Assembly (NCBI GenBank): GCA_031291675.1
Contig: JARLIO010000099.1
Span: 1-64,000, forward strand
Reading direction: 5' to 3'
Origin: Azospirillaceae bacterium
GTDB taxonomy: Bacteria > Pseudomonadota > Alphaproteobacteria > Azospirillales > Azospirillaceae
Length of the DNA: 64,000 nucleotides
This document shows, piece by piece, positions 41,697 to 50,170 of this stretch. The stretch's first letter is position 1. Each line of letters begins with the position of its first letter. The position numbers were made by a program, and so were the translations under genes. Below the pieces are notes generated by a model. That model saw nothing but the letters and a program-made list of their open reading frames with translations. It was not told where the DNA came from and made no database searches.

Positions 41697-42752
41697 CTAC
41701 TCGTTTTGTTTGATGACGGTTTGCGCTTTTTCGACCAAGGCCTTGCCGTCGATGCCCTGCTTGGTGACACCGGCAGCCCATTCGTCGTAGACGTCGGTCA
41801 GTTCCTTGTGCATGGCGTCGATGGCCGCGGCGTCAAAGTTGACAAAGACGTGGTGGCCGTCCTTGGCCAGGTCTTGCCGCGTCACGTCCTCCTGCTTGTC
41901 GCGGTCAATCGCGATCACCGTGCCCAGGGCGCAGCCGGCGCTGAGTTCCTTGACGAAGGCCTGCTGGACGTCCGGTGGCAGGCCGTTGAAGTATTTTTCC
42001 GACATGAACAGGCCGACCGCGGGTGCCGAGAAGCCGATATCGATGATCTGGGTCACCTGGTCCATCAACATCTTGCCGTCGATACCGCTGGTGATCTCGG
42101 AGGCGTACAGGCCGTAGGCCATGCCCTGGATCATGCCGGAGGCCAAGCCCTTGCCGGTGTCGCCGATCCCGAGATTGACTGGAATGGCCCCCAGTTTCTG
42201 CAGCGCCCGCGCCCCTGTCGGCCCCGGTGCCCGGATCTTGACGCCGCGCAGGTCACTGGGGGATTCGATCTTGCGCTTGTCGTCGAGGAGGATCGCATAG
42301 GTCGGCAGCGCCCAGGTCGTCAGCACCTTCAGCCCTTTGAAGTCACGATCGAACATCCCCGCGTCCTGGAGCGCACACAACGCCTTGGTTCCGGCCAGCG
42401 AGGTCCGACGGATCATGGGGAGTTCCACAACGCCGGTGCTGGCAAATCGTGATGGGTTGCTACTGAACACAACATAGGCCAGCTGCAGGTCATTCGATTC
42501 GACCTTGGAGACTACTTCTGTTACTTTGCCGTATTTGTTATCGTAGCCGACATCGAACGTTACAGCGCCTTTGGTGTCAGCCGTTATTGCAGCAAATTGT
42601 TTTTCGACAAGTTGCCACGTTGACGAGGAAGGTAACTGAAGCGTTCCAACCTTGATCACGGTTTCTGCCTGGGCTGGCGCCGTTAACATGGCACCGACTG
42701 ACAGTGCCAATGTGCTAACGACAAAATTCCGTAACAAAGCAGATTTATTCAT
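41697..42752 (-). CDS. TRAP transporter solute-binding protein (DctP family), orphan
   Basis: 351 residues from the ATG at 42752. A signal peptide (LRNFVVSTLALSVGAMLTAP, cleavage near AQA) precedes a DctP-type fold: TVIKVGTLQLPSSSTWQLVE, a central segment LDDKRKIESPSDLRGVKIRA with the conserved arginine that binds a carboxylate, and a C-terminal helical part. Such proteins bind C4-dicarboxylates, keto acids or aromatic acids in the periplasm and deliver them to DctQ/DctM membrane proteins. No dctQ or dctM lies beside it. The only close neighbour on the strand is a chemoreceptor with a helical-bundle sensor domain. This suggests a role in sensing rather than, or in addition to, transport. Confidence 0.88.
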   Translation of the reverse strand: MNKSALLRNFVVSTLALSVGAMLTAPAQAETVIKVGTLQLPSSSTWQLVEKQFAAITADTKGAVTFDVGYDNKYGKVTEVVSKVESNDLQLAYVVFSSNPSRFASTGVVELPMIRRTSLAGTKALCALQDAGMFDRDFKGLKVLTTWALPTYAILLDDKRKIESPSDLRGVKIRAPGPTGARALQKLGAIPVNLGIGDTGKGLASGMIQGMAYGLYASEITSGIDGKMLMDQVTQIIDIGFSAPAVGLFMSEKYFNGLPPDVQQAFVKELSAGCALGTVIAIDRDKQEDVTRQDLAKDGHHVFVNFDAAAIDAMHKELTDVYDEWAAGVTKQGIDGKALVEKAQTVIKQNE

Positions 42753-42820
42753 TCTCTTCAGATCCTCTGTTTCGGTATTTGTTGTCATCTGATCCGTTGG
42801 ATCTCAATGACGATGACGGT

Positions 42821-42863
42821 CCTGGTGGCGACGGGCCTGGTGGCGACGGGCCTGGTGGCGGCG
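42821..42863. repeat. 15-bp tandem repeat, just under three units
   Basis: CCTGGTGGCGACGGG occurs twice in full and once as a partial copy with one change. It lies 69 bases upstream of the binding-protein start and is not in a supported gene. Confidence 0.85.
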
Positions 42864-43188
42864 AATTTCGATGGGCAAATTTGAGACGGATGTCCTGAGT
42901 ATTGCGTCTGTTTCAACGTCTATTGCCTTGCCGGTGTCGTTCGCAATGTCGGGATCGAATGGATCCATGAGATACGCGCATCGCAGGAACGCAACAGGCC
43001 GCATCGACGAAGGAAATGTATTTTCGATAAATTGTTCCCCTAAGCTGACTCTCTTTCAGGCACATTCGCGCTCACCGAGCATGACATTTAAGAAAATACC
43101 AAAATATCTTATCAGTTTTATGATCATATTATGTCCGTCGCATACGCGTTTCAAATTATCCTGAAAAATGAAAGGTGAAATGACGGCC

Positions 43189-43368
43189 TTATCGGAAAGT
43201 GGCTTCAACCAATGGCCAAGGTCCCGATTCTAGCGTTTTGCTCATCGTCCTGGCCAAACGCGCCATTTCAGCCTGATCCGGGTGTCCCACGACCCGCGCA
43301 ATGCCGGGGGTCCGGCCCTTGGTTTCGCGCGGGCCGTCATGGGTTTGCCGCAGCTTGACCGGAAGCAA
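43189..43368 (-). CDS. possible small protein, low confidence
   Basis: 59 residues from a TTG at 43368. AGGAGG is present upstream but only three bases away, which is too close for good initiation. The translation (starting LLPVKLRQTHDGPRETKGR) is charged and free of low complexity, and its codon use looks like that of the neighbours, so this may be a small gene or the tail of a decayed one. I recognise no family. Confidence 0.3.
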   Translation of the reverse strand: MLPVKLRQTHDGPRETKGRTPGIARVVGHPDQAEMARLARTMSKTLESGPWPLVEATFR

Positions 43369-43645
43369 TCGCCTCCTGACGCAGTGACAATCTTATTGCG
43401 TTGCGATTGTCTCAGTCCAAGCGAATGACGCGGCAGGACCCCATTCGAGGCAAGTAAAATTTGGTCTTTTGTGAATTAATTTATACTATGCGGCGCCGTT
43501 ATCCACCGTGCCGGTCCAAAAAATACGTCGATGCTGCCATTGTCACGGTAAATTAAGCGATATTTCATATTTCTAGCATTGACGATCGCCGCAGGCGATC
43601 ATTATAGAATCTCTTTTTATCGATAAAATTGAAACGGTTTAACAA

Positions 43646-45145
43646 GTGGCAAAAAACGAGAGTAACACGGACCAATGTCTCATCGGCATCACGTCGCGTG
43701 CTGACCCGGCGATGCCGCCCTTGATCCGTGACTTTCTGTGCGGCACGGCGAGCGCGCTGGGGATCCCCGGCGACGACATCGCCCGTCTGCGCGGCCTCAC
43801 CGAAGAGGTGTGCCGTTACGTGATCGAGCAATCCTTCGATCCCGGTGACAATGGCCAATTCCAAATGAGCCTGTGGCGCCGGACGGACTCGATCGAACTG
43901 GTCGTGGAGGATCGTGGTCTGCCCCTCCATTTCGATCAGCAGGCGCCGCTTGACCGGAGCCAGGCCGCACTCCTCCCGCTTCGGGCCTATGCGGACGAGG
44001 TTCGTTTCCACAACCTCGGCAAGCAGGGCAAGCGTCTTGAATTCAGTTGTCGCCTCGATGCCGAGACGATCGAGCAGATTGTGGCCCGTGAGTCGGCGTC
44101 GCCAGTACCGGATTCCGTTGGCGAGGACAATGTCACGCTTCGGATGATGACCGCGGCCGATGTCGTGCGGGTCTCGCAATGCATCTACCGATCCTACGGG
44201 CTCTCCTACTACCGGGAATCGCTCTATTATCCCGCGAAGATCGTGGCGATGCTGCAGCGGGGACAGCTTGAATCGTGCATCGCCATCACTGATTCGGGCC
44301 GGATCGCCGGGCATCTCGCTATTTTTTATGACCGGAGCGACGCGAAGGTCTGCGAGACGGGTGTCGCTGTCGTCGATCCGCAATTCCGCGGCCACCGCCT
44401 GTTCGAAAAGATGAAGGTGATGGCGGGCACGCGGGCGATCGAACGCGGAATGTATGGCATCTACAGCGACGCGGTCACCGCTCATCCCTACTCGCAACGA
44501 AGCAATCTGGCCCTTGGCGCGCGCGAGACCGGCGTCCTGCTCGCCTATCTGCCCGATCGTGTGCTCTTCAAGAAAATCAAGGAGGTGGAATCGCCCGCCC
44601 GCGGGACAAGCTTCCAGTTCTTTCTGCGGGTCTGCCCGATCCCGGAGGCCGAGGTTTTTCTTCCCGTGCATCACGCCGCATTGATCGAAGAAATCTACGC
44701 CCGCCTCGACGTGCCCCGGCGGATCATCAAGGCCGACAGCAATGCCTTTGAATCGGTGCGCGGCCTGCGCACGCAATATGATCTCGAACACAAACCGGAG
44801 ACCAGCCTCATCTACCTGCGCATCAATTCTTACGGGAGCGACGTGTTGCTGGTCATTCACAATATATTGCGTGATGTCCTGCAAAGGAACGATGTCGCCT
44901 GCGTCCATCTTCTTTTACCATTGCGCGAGCCGTTGACCGAGTTGCTGTGCAAGGGCATGGAAAGTTTCGGCTTTTTCTTTTCCAGCATCCTGATTGAATA
45001 TGACCACGGCGATTTTTTGCGCCTACAGTATCTCAATAACCTGATCGTTAATCCGGCGGATATCAAGGTTGCGTCCGATTTTGGGCAGAAATTGCTCGAT
45101 TACGTTCTCGACCAGCGGGAAGTCATCACACGAAATGCCATCTGA
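43646..45145 (+). CDS. RsbW-like ATP-binding domain fused to GNAT acetyltransferase-like domain
   Basis: 499 residues from a GTG at 43646; no clear ribosome site, so an internal start such as the ATG at 43712 is possible. Residues 1-140 resemble the GHKL ATPase of anti-sigma kinases (RsbW/SpoIIAB): LRGLTEEVCRYVIEQSFDP matches the N-box helix region and IELVVEDRGLPLHFD the ATP-binding G1 strand. Residues about 155-310 resemble GNAT: VTLRMMTAADVVRVSQCIYR, then VAVVDPQFRGHRLFEKMKVM with the acyl-CoA loop (FRGHRLFEK). A third part of about 180 residues has no match I know. The gene lies 27 bases before a SulP transporter whose STAS domain is a typical substrate for such kinases. Confidence 0.82.
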   Translation: MAKNESNTDQCLIGITSRADPAMPPLIRDFLCGTASALGIPGDDIARLRGLTEEVCRYVIEQSFDPGDNGQFQMSLWRRTDSIELVVEDRGLPLHFDQQAPLDRSQAALLPLRAYADEVRFHNLGKQGKRLEFSCRLDAETIEQIVARESASPVPDSVGEDNVTLRMMTAADVVRVSQCIYRSYGLSYYRESLYYPAKIVAMLQRGQLESCIAITDSGRIAGHLAIFYDRSDAKVCETGVAVVDPQFRGHRLFEKMKVMAGTRAIERGMYGIYSDAVTAHPYSQRSNLALGARETGVLLAYLPDRVLFKKIKEVESPARGTSFQFFLRVCPIPEAEVFLPVHHAALIEEIYARLDVPRRIIKADSNAFESVRGLRTQYDLEHKPETSLIYLRINSYGSDVLLVIHNILRDVLQRNDVACVHLLLPLREPLTELLCKGMESFGFFFSSILIEYDHGDFLRLQYLNNLIVNPADIKVASDFGQKLLDYVLDQREVITRNAI

Positions 45146-45172
45146 TCAACGAGTCCTGTTCCGGAGATCACC

Positions 45173-47431
45173 ATGTTGATGAGCCAGGCGCAACCGTCCA
45201 TGGCCTTTGATGGCAATGTGCGGGGCGATATCATGGGCGGCATGACGGCCATGCTGGTGTCGCTGCCCATGATCCTCAGTTGTGGCGCCGTGGTGTATCA
45301 ACCGTTCGGCCCGCATTTCGTCGCCGCGGGTGTCGCCGCCGCGTTCATCACGGCAATCGCCGGAGCCCTGGTTCCCGCCATTCTCGGGGGGCGTCTGCAT
45401 GTCAACGCGCCGCGCCCGACGCAGGCGGCCCTGCTCGCCGCGATGATGGTCGATCTGGCCGGCCAACCGAATTTTCGCGCGCTGCTGCCGTCCGATGCGC
45501 TGGGCGCCGACGCGGTGCTGATGGTGATGGCCGCCGCAGCCCTTGCGATTGCTGGCGTCACCCAGATCGTGCTCGGCACCCTTCGGCTCGGCGATCTCGT
45601 CAAATACGTGCCCCAGACCATCGTCGCGGGTTTCGTCGCCGGCTTCGTGATCCAAATCGTGGTGGTCCAGATCCCGTTTCTGCTGGGATTGGATGGCTGG
45701 TCGTCTCTGCGTCACGCGCTGCTCGGTGCCGGGGCGACGATCAACGTCTATTCGCTCGCGCTCGGGCTTCTGGCCGCCGCTGTCACTTTGCTGACCCGCC
45801 GCGTGACACGCCTGGTCCCCGGCGCCTTGGCGGGGTTGCTGATCGGAACCGTGGTCGACGGGACGGTTCAGCATTGGTTGCCGGGAGTCGACCGGGGCGC
45901 TATCATCGGAACCCTGCCGCCGGGCCTGTCGCTGGGCCTGCCGCTGACCGGCCTCAACACCGTGTTCCACGCCGGCCTGCCGGGGTCCGCGATCTACGCT
46001 CTGGTCGCGACCGGACTGACGCTGGCATTCATCACATCGATCCAGTCTCTTCTGAGCGCCACGGCCGCGGATTCCCTCTTCGGTGCGTCGGGGAATAGCA
46101 ATCAAGAGTTGACGAATCAAGGCGCAAGCAATCTGGTATCGGCCCTGATCGGTGGGACTGCGAGCGGTGGCTCGCCGCTTCTGACCCGGGCCGCCTTTCA
46201 GCAGGGCGGACAAACCCGACGGGTCAACCTGGTGCTGGGTCTGGGCCTGATCGTCCTGGCCTGGGGGTTGCGCGAGCCGGTCGGGGCCATTCCCTTGTCT
46301 GTCCTGGCGGCGGTCGTGATCGTCGTGACCGCCCAGGGATTGGATGACTGGACCAAACATCTGTTGCGGACCCTGTGGCGCGGGCCCCAGCGTCGCGACA
46401 TCCGCCGCCTTGGCACGGATCTGGCCGTCCTGGCCCTGGTGAGCCTTCTGGTTGCCTTCGTCAGCGTTCCCGCGGCGATCGGGATCGGCATGGCGATCAC
46501 GGTCGCGGTGTTCCTGAAACGATCCAGCACCTCGCCGGTTCGCCGGATTTACCGGGGTGACGTGCTGCAATCCAACACCGTGCGCAGCAATGTTGACGCC
46601 GCCGTGCTGGAACAGCATGGCCAGGAGACTGCGATCGTCGAACTTCAGGGGCCGATCTTCTTCGGTTCGGCGGATCTGTTGAGTCGCAGCATCGAGGAGG
46701 CCGGTGCCGACGCGCGCTGCGTTTTGCTGGATTTTCGGCGTGTGACCGACTTCGACAGTACCAGTGTGCTGATCTTGAAGCGGGTTGACGGCCTGTTGAG
46801 CGGGCGCGGCTGTCGCCTGTTGCTGGCCGGCCTGGCAGAGGGCTCCGATTTTCGCTGTTTCCTGCACGAAGTCGGGTTCGATCGCCCCGAACAGGAAGGA
46901 CGGATCTTCGCCGAGCTCGATTTTGCCCTGGCCCATGCGGAGGATCGATTGCTGGCGGCACGGCGCACCGATCCGGTCGAGCATGACGAGATCCCGCTGA
47001 CCAGCCACCCGGCGCTCACCGGGCTGAGCGTGGCGCGGCTGTCGATGATCGAAATCCTGGCGCAACGCATGGAATATCCCACCGGCACCGCGATTTATCG
47101 GGAGGGTGAACCGGCGGCGTCAATCTTCCTGCTGATGAAGGGCGCTGCGACCCGCCAACGCCGTCTCGCCGGCAGCCCCCACCCGTTGCGCCAGACCGGC
47201 TATCGCGCCGGAGCGTTGTTTGGTGAAGCCGCCTTGTTTCGTGGGGGGCCGTGGGCGGCGGATGTCGTCACCGATACGCCCGTCGTCTGTTATCGCCTCG
47301 CCGTCGAAGACCTGTTGATGGTCGACAGCATCGATCCCTGGATTGCCCTGACGATCGTTCGCAATATCGCCAGCGGACTGATGGACCGGGTGCAATTCCT
47401 GCGTCAGGTGCAGATGGCCCGGGCGCAGTAG
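45173..47431 (+). CDS. SulP family anion transporter with STAS and cyclic-nucleotide-binding domains
   Basis: 752 residues with GGAG six bases before the start. Membrane part, residues 1-440: about a dozen helices with the SulP features GDIMGGMTAMLVSLPMILSC at the start, HVNAPRPTQAALLAA and SNQELTNQGASNLVSALIGG. STAS domain near 475-590, including VELQGPIFFGSADLLSRSIE and FRRVTDFDSTSVLILKRV; the serine in FDSTS sits where SpoIIAA-type proteins are phosphorylated. A cNMP-binding-type domain near 620-740 follows (RMEYPTGTAIYREGEPAASI, GYRAGALFGEAALFRGG). The substrate may be sulphate, bicarbonate or an organic anion. Two regulatory domains on one transporter, and a kinase-like gene directly upstream, point to control of transport by phosphorylation and a nucleotide. 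Confidence 0.92.
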   Translation: MLMSQAQPSMAFDGNVRGDIMGGMTAMLVSLPMILSCGAVVYQPFGPHFVAAGVAAAFITAIAGALVPAILGGRLHVNAPRPTQAALLAAMMVDLAGQPNFRALLPSDALGADAVLMVMAAAALAIAGVTQIVLGTLRLGDLVKYVPQTIVAGFVAGFVIQIVVVQIPFLLGLDGWSSLRHALLGAGATINVYSLALGLLAAAVTLLTRRVTRLVPGALAGLLIGTVVDGTVQHWLPGVDRGAIIGTLPPGLSLGLPLTGLNTVFHAGLPGSAIYALVATGLTLAFITSIQSLLSATAADSLFGASGNSNQELTNQGASNLVSALIGGTASGGSPLLTRAAFQQGGQTRRVNLVLGLGLIVLAWGLREPVGAIPLSVLAAVVIVVTAQGLDDWTKHLLRTLWRGPQRRDIRRLGTDLAVLALVSLLVAFVSVPAAIGIGMAITVAVFLKRSSTSPVRRIYRGDVLQSNTVRSNVDAAVLEQHGQETAIVELQGPIFFGSADLLSRSIEEAGADARCVLLDFRRVTDFDSTSVLILKRVDGLLSGRGCRLLLAGLAEGSDFRCFLHEVGFDRPEQEGRIFAELDFALAHAEDRLLAARRTDPVEHDEIPLTSHPALTGLSVARLSMIEILAQRMEYPTGTAIYREGEPAASIFLLMKGAATRQRRLAGSPHPLRQTGYRAGALFGEAALFRGGPWAADVVTDTPVVCYRLAVEDLLMVDSIDPWIALTIVRNIASGLMDRVQFLRQVQMARAQ

Positions 47432-47478
47432 CGATCGGTGCGTTCCGTGCCGGCAGCGGGCTGCCGCCCGCACCCGCT

Positions 47479-47564
47479 CGGGGTGAACCCCGAATCCCCC
47501 TCTATTTTGACAAAACAAAGGGGTCTGGGGCATGACCCCCGTTGGGGTTGGGCGAAAGCCCAAC
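47479..47564. repeat. cluster of three small hairpins (REP-like)
   Basis: Three perfect stems lie in a row after the SulP gene: CGGGGT-GA-ACCCCG (47479-47492), GGGGTC with GACCCC (47520-47539), and GTTGGGC-GAAA-GCCCAAC (47547-47564). The last has a stable GAAA tetraloop. The cluster could end the SulP transcript or be a dispersed palindromic repeat. Confidence 0.55.
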
Positions 47565-47643
47565 GCTTCGTCGCCAAATTGAGAACCGCTGATTGAGCCG
47601 GCACAAGATTGACTCTTCCCCACCGGAAGGGCACCTTTGAGCC

Positions 47644-47988
47644 ATGGTGGCGACGGTGTCAAACCAGACAATCGGCAGCGACGGCAACGAAGCCCTGGAT
47701 ATCCTCCGGCGGTTGGAACCGTCGCTCGGGCGCGTATCAACGGACGTTTCGCGGCTATCGACGGATGTTTCGCGGCTATCGACGGACCTCGCGCGCGTAT
47801 CGACGGATCTCGTGCGCGTTTCGACGGATGTCGGGAAGATTGATGACCGGCTGCGGAAGGTCGAGACGGATGTTGCGGAACTGAAGGGCCGCGTGTCTCA
47901 GCTTCCAACTCTCTGGCAGCTTGCCGGCTTGATCTTCGCGATCTTCGGCGCCTCATTTGTGCTGATCCGGTTCGCGTCAGGGCATTGA
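47644..47988 (+). CDS. small coiled-coil protein with C-terminal membrane helix
   Basis: 114 residues. The middle is five tandem seven-residue units of the form RVSTDVS, RLSTDVS, RLSTDLA, RVSTDLV, RVSTDVG, followed by DDRLRKVETDVAELKGRVSQ. Hydrophobic residues recur in heptad positions, so the protein should form a parallel coiled coil. The C-terminus has one membrane helix (LAGLIFAIFGASFVLI), so the coil is tail-anchored. The repeats are encoded by 21-bp DNA repeats whose number could change. Similar small proteins are common near transposon or phage-type DNA and their function is generally unknown. There is no good ribosome site, and the start may be within a few codons of that given. Confidence 0.7.
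   Translation: MVATVSNQTIGSDGNEALDILRRLEPSLGRVSTDVSRLSTDVSRLSTDLARVSTDLVRVSTDVGKIDDRLRKVETDVAELKGRVSQLPTLWQLAGLIFAIFGASFVLIRFASGH
47731..47835 (+). repeat. 21-bp tandem repeat, five units
   Basis: Five in-frame units of 21 bases, with the common core TCGACGGA, encode the heptads of the small coiled-coil protein. Units differ at a few positions only, so the array has probably expanded recently. Confidence 0.9.
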
Positions 47989-48032
47989 GGGGCGCCGGTT
48001 CCGCCGCGTGCCCGGCGCACCGTGGGCCCGGG

Positions 48033-48566
48033 TCAGCCGAACTCCGCACTGCAGTTCGGCGTCTCCCAGACCGTCACCTTGACCAGCGCGGCGAGGCCGC
48101 GGCTGCGCGCGGCGACGCAGGGGCCGAGGCGCTCGAACCAGTGGCGGGCCAGGCATTCCGCCGTGGGTGGAAAGGCGATCACATAGAGTTTCTGCCCGAG
48201 CCTTGTCTCATCGGTTTCGGCAAATCCCTGGGCGCGCACGCTGTTGGCGAGTTGCCGTTGCCAGGCCGTCGCGTCAGCGGATTCGGGCGCAAACAATGCC
48301 AGGATCTCGGTGTCGTGAAGCGAAAGGATCAGGCCGTGGTCACAGGGTGCATCCACGACGGCCATCATCTCCTCCTTCAGGAAACCGAAATCCAGCACCA
48401 TGCCCGCTTCTTCGCCCGAGGCGTGGAGCTCGCCGCTGATCGATCGACAGGTTGCCTCGATCACATAGCGGTGTCCGTGCAGGTGTCGGCACTTCGAGGC
48501 GTGGTCCGGAATCCGGTGGCCGGCGTCGATGGCGATCTGCCGGGTGACTTCAAAGTATCTCGTCAA
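48033..48566 (-). CDS. queD: 6-carboxy-5,6,7,8-tetrahydropterin synthase
   Basis: 177 residues, somewhat longer than the 120-residue E. coli enzyme. The zinc-binding histidines are in AGHRIPD and HLHGHRYVIEA, and the catalytic cysteine precedes them in SKCRHLHGH. The acidic motif MVLDFGFLKEEMMAVVD and the C-terminal VTVWETPNCSAEFG (glutamate that anchors the pterin) are present. It converts 7,8-dihydroneopterin triphosphate to the carboxytetrahydropterin used by QueE in queuosine synthesis. An insertion of about 40 residues (ALFAPESADATAWQRQLANS onward) accounts for the extra length and is common in alphaproteobacterial versions. queE lies 85 bases upstream on the same strand. Confidence 0.92.
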   Translation of the reverse strand: MTRYFEVTRQIAIDAGHRIPDHASKCRHLHGHRYVIEATCRSISGELHASGEEAGMVLDFGFLKEEMMAVVDAPCDHGLILSLHDTEILALFAPESADATAWQRQLANSVRAQGFAETDETRLGQKLYVIAFPPTAECLARHWFERLGPCVAARSRGLAALVKVTVWETPNCSAEFG

Positions 48567-48651
48567 GGATGTGGTCCTGCGTTGCGCGTCGTGAAGGCTT
48601 GATGTTCAAGGGGGCAATCTCTCCGATGCTTCTCAAACAAGAAAGCGGCGT

Positions 48652-49284
48652 TCACGGTATTCCGATCAGCTTGTGGGTTTGCAGGCTGAGGCGCCAGCTT
48701 GGATGGTCCAGGCAGTAGCGGACCGCCGCCGCCGTGTTGCGGATGCGCTCCGGTCCATCCAGGGGCTGAAGCCAGCGATGCTGGAAATCGAGAGGGCCCA
48801 AGCCGTCGGGCAGGAGGGTCGGCTGAGGATAGATGAGCTTGATCTCATGGCCCCGTCGCAGCCGCCACGGCGCCCCGGCTTTCGGGCTGACGCAGATCCA
48901 GTCGACCCCCTCCGGCGGTTCCAGCGTGCCATTGGTCTCGATCGCGACTTCGAAACCCTCCGTGTGGGCGGCCTCCAGCAGGGCGGTGTCCAGTTGCAGC
49001 AGCGGTTCGCCACCGGTGAAAACGACATAGCGCAGGGGCCGGGAGGGGCCCCAGGTGCGGGCAATCGCCGCGGCCAGCGCGCCGGCGTCGCTGAACCTGC
49101 CGCCACCTTCGCCGTCGGTGCCGACAAAGTCGGTGTCGCAGAACTGGCAGACGGCCGAGAGGCGATCCGGCTCGCGGCCACTCCACAGGTTGCAGCCGGC
49201 GAAGCGGCAAAACACGGCGGCCCGGCCGGCTTGGGCGCCTTCGCCCTGCAGGGTCTTGAAGAGTTCTTTGACGCTGTAGCTCAT
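48652..49284 (-). CDS. queE: 7-carboxy-7-deazaguanine synthase (radical SAM)
   Basis: 210 residues from the ATG at 49284. It starts YSVKELFKTLQGEGAQAGR, the QueE substrate-binding pattern. The [4Fe-4S] cysteines are in GCNLWSGREP and AVCQFCDTDF: the spacing is C-x14-C-x2-C rather than the radical SAM standard C-x3-C-x2-C, as known for the QueE subgroup of many proteobacteria. SAM contacts follow in YVVFTGGEPLLQLDT and IETNGT. The enzyme makes 7-carboxy-7-deazaguanine from the QueD product, the first deazapurine on the route to preQ0 and queuosine in tRNA. No queC or queF is in the window. Confidence 0.93.
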   Translation of the reverse strand: MSYSVKELFKTLQGEGAQAGRAAVFCRFAGCNLWSGREPDRLSAVCQFCDTDFVGTDGEGGGRFSDAGALAAAIARTWGPSRPLRYVVFTGGEPLLQLDTALLEAAHTEGFEVAIETNGTLEPPEGVDWICVSPKAGAPWRLRRGHEIKLIYPQPTLLPDGLGPLDFQHRWLQPLDGPERIRNTAAAVRYCLDHPSWRLSLQTHKLIGIP

Positions 49285-49437
49285 GACACCGCCGCTCCGG
49301 TCTTGGCGAGGCGCGGTCCAGCCGGTGCGGTTCGACACGCACGGCTGGCTGAAAGGGTCAGAGGGATCGGTGAGGGCAAAAAGGTGTGGTCCTGTTTCAC
49401 AATGTCGTTCCAAGAGGGCGCGTGCCGCCCGTGGGGG

Positions 49438-50040
49438 TCAACCCTCGGTGTCGGGCGGGGTTGGTGCCGGTGCGCCGGACGGTGCGCCGAGCCATGGCCC
49501 GGGCAACTCGGTATTTCCCGGACCCAGAGCGCGCTGGACCAGGATGCTGTCGGCCCAATGGCCGAACTTGAACCCGACCGAAGGCAACAGCCCGACCTGG
49601 CGGAAGCCGCAGGCCTCGTGCAGACGCAGCGACGGCAGGTTGGCGCTGTCGATATAGCCGAGCATCTGCCGATAGCCCGCCGCGGCGCAGGCGTCAATCA
49701 AGGCCGGCAGCAGGCTGCGGCCGATACCGCTGTTGAGATAATCCTGATGCACATAGATCGAATGTTTGACCGTAAAGCGATAGGCCGGGCGCTTGCGAAA
49801 GGGCACCACATAGGCGTAGCCGGCGACGATGCCGTCGACATCGGCCACGAGGTGCGGCAGGCGCCGTTTGCGCATATTCTTGCGCCGGTGTTTCAAATCT
49901 TCGGCATTGAGCGGGTCCGCTTCAAAGGCGCCGAGATCGCCGACGCCACGCTGGATATGATAGGAATAGATGGCCAGCATCGCCGGCACGTCCTCGTCGG
50001 TCGAGGGTCGGACGACAATATTCTGCAGGATCGTCTTCAT
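49438..50040 (-). CDS. GNAT family N-acetyltransferase (phosphinothricin acetyltransferase type)
   Basis: 200 residues from the ATG at 50040. The fold shows IVVRPSTDEDVPAMLAIYSY at the start, VADVDGIVAGYAYVVPFRKR, the acyl-CoA motif region VHQDYLNSGIGRSLLPALID and the closing LGYIDSANLPSLRLHEACGF. The aromatic and acidic positions match the Pat/Bar/MnaT subgroup, which acetylates small amines such as phosphinothricin, methionine sulphone or similar amino acids. In most bacteria without antibiotic pressure the true substrate is unknown. The C-terminal 25 residues are a proline-rich tail (PGPWLGAPSGAPAPTPPD) not typical of the family. It lies downstream of the decarboxylase gene on the same strand, 130 bases away. 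Confidence 0.87.
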   Translation of the reverse strand: MKTILQNIVVRPSTDEDVPAMLAIYSYHIQRGVGDLGAFEADPLNAEDLKHRRKNMRKRRLPHLVADVDGIVAGYAYVVPFRKRPAYRFTVKHSIYVHQDYLNSGIGRSLLPALIDACAAAGYRQMLGYIDSANLPSLRLHEACGFRQVGLLPSVGFKFGHWADSILVQRALGPGNTELPGPWLGAPSGAPAPTPPDTEG

Positions 50041-50170
50041 AGGCCACCGCTGGCGTTGGAGTATTTTCCGACCCGGTCGGGGACCGGCCGGGCGCGGAAA
50101 ATGCGTCGAAACATAGGGGCTGGAGCCGTTTTCGATCCAACCTGACCGGAAACGGCTCCCGTGATCGCGT

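Larger units (their letters stand above)
42753..43645. other. long divergent intergenic region
   Basis: About 890 bases between the orphan binding-protein gene and the ATPase-GNAT fusion gene. It holds a 15-bp tandem repeat (42821-42863), a weakly supported small open frame on the minus strand (43189-43368), and AT-rich stretches near 43080-43180 and 43440-43640 that probably carry promoters. Confidence 0.5.

Noticed and set aside
45146-47065. Open frame of about 639 codons on the minus strand
   Set aside because: Antisense to the SulP transporter, with an unnatural composition (Gln, Arg, His, Gly) and no family pattern.
48652-50040. preQ1 riboswitch upstream of queE or queD
   Set aside because: I looked for the short H-type pseudoknot pattern in the 5' regions and did not see it. 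queD and queE are upstream of preQ1 in the pathway, so a switch is possible, but nothing supports one here.
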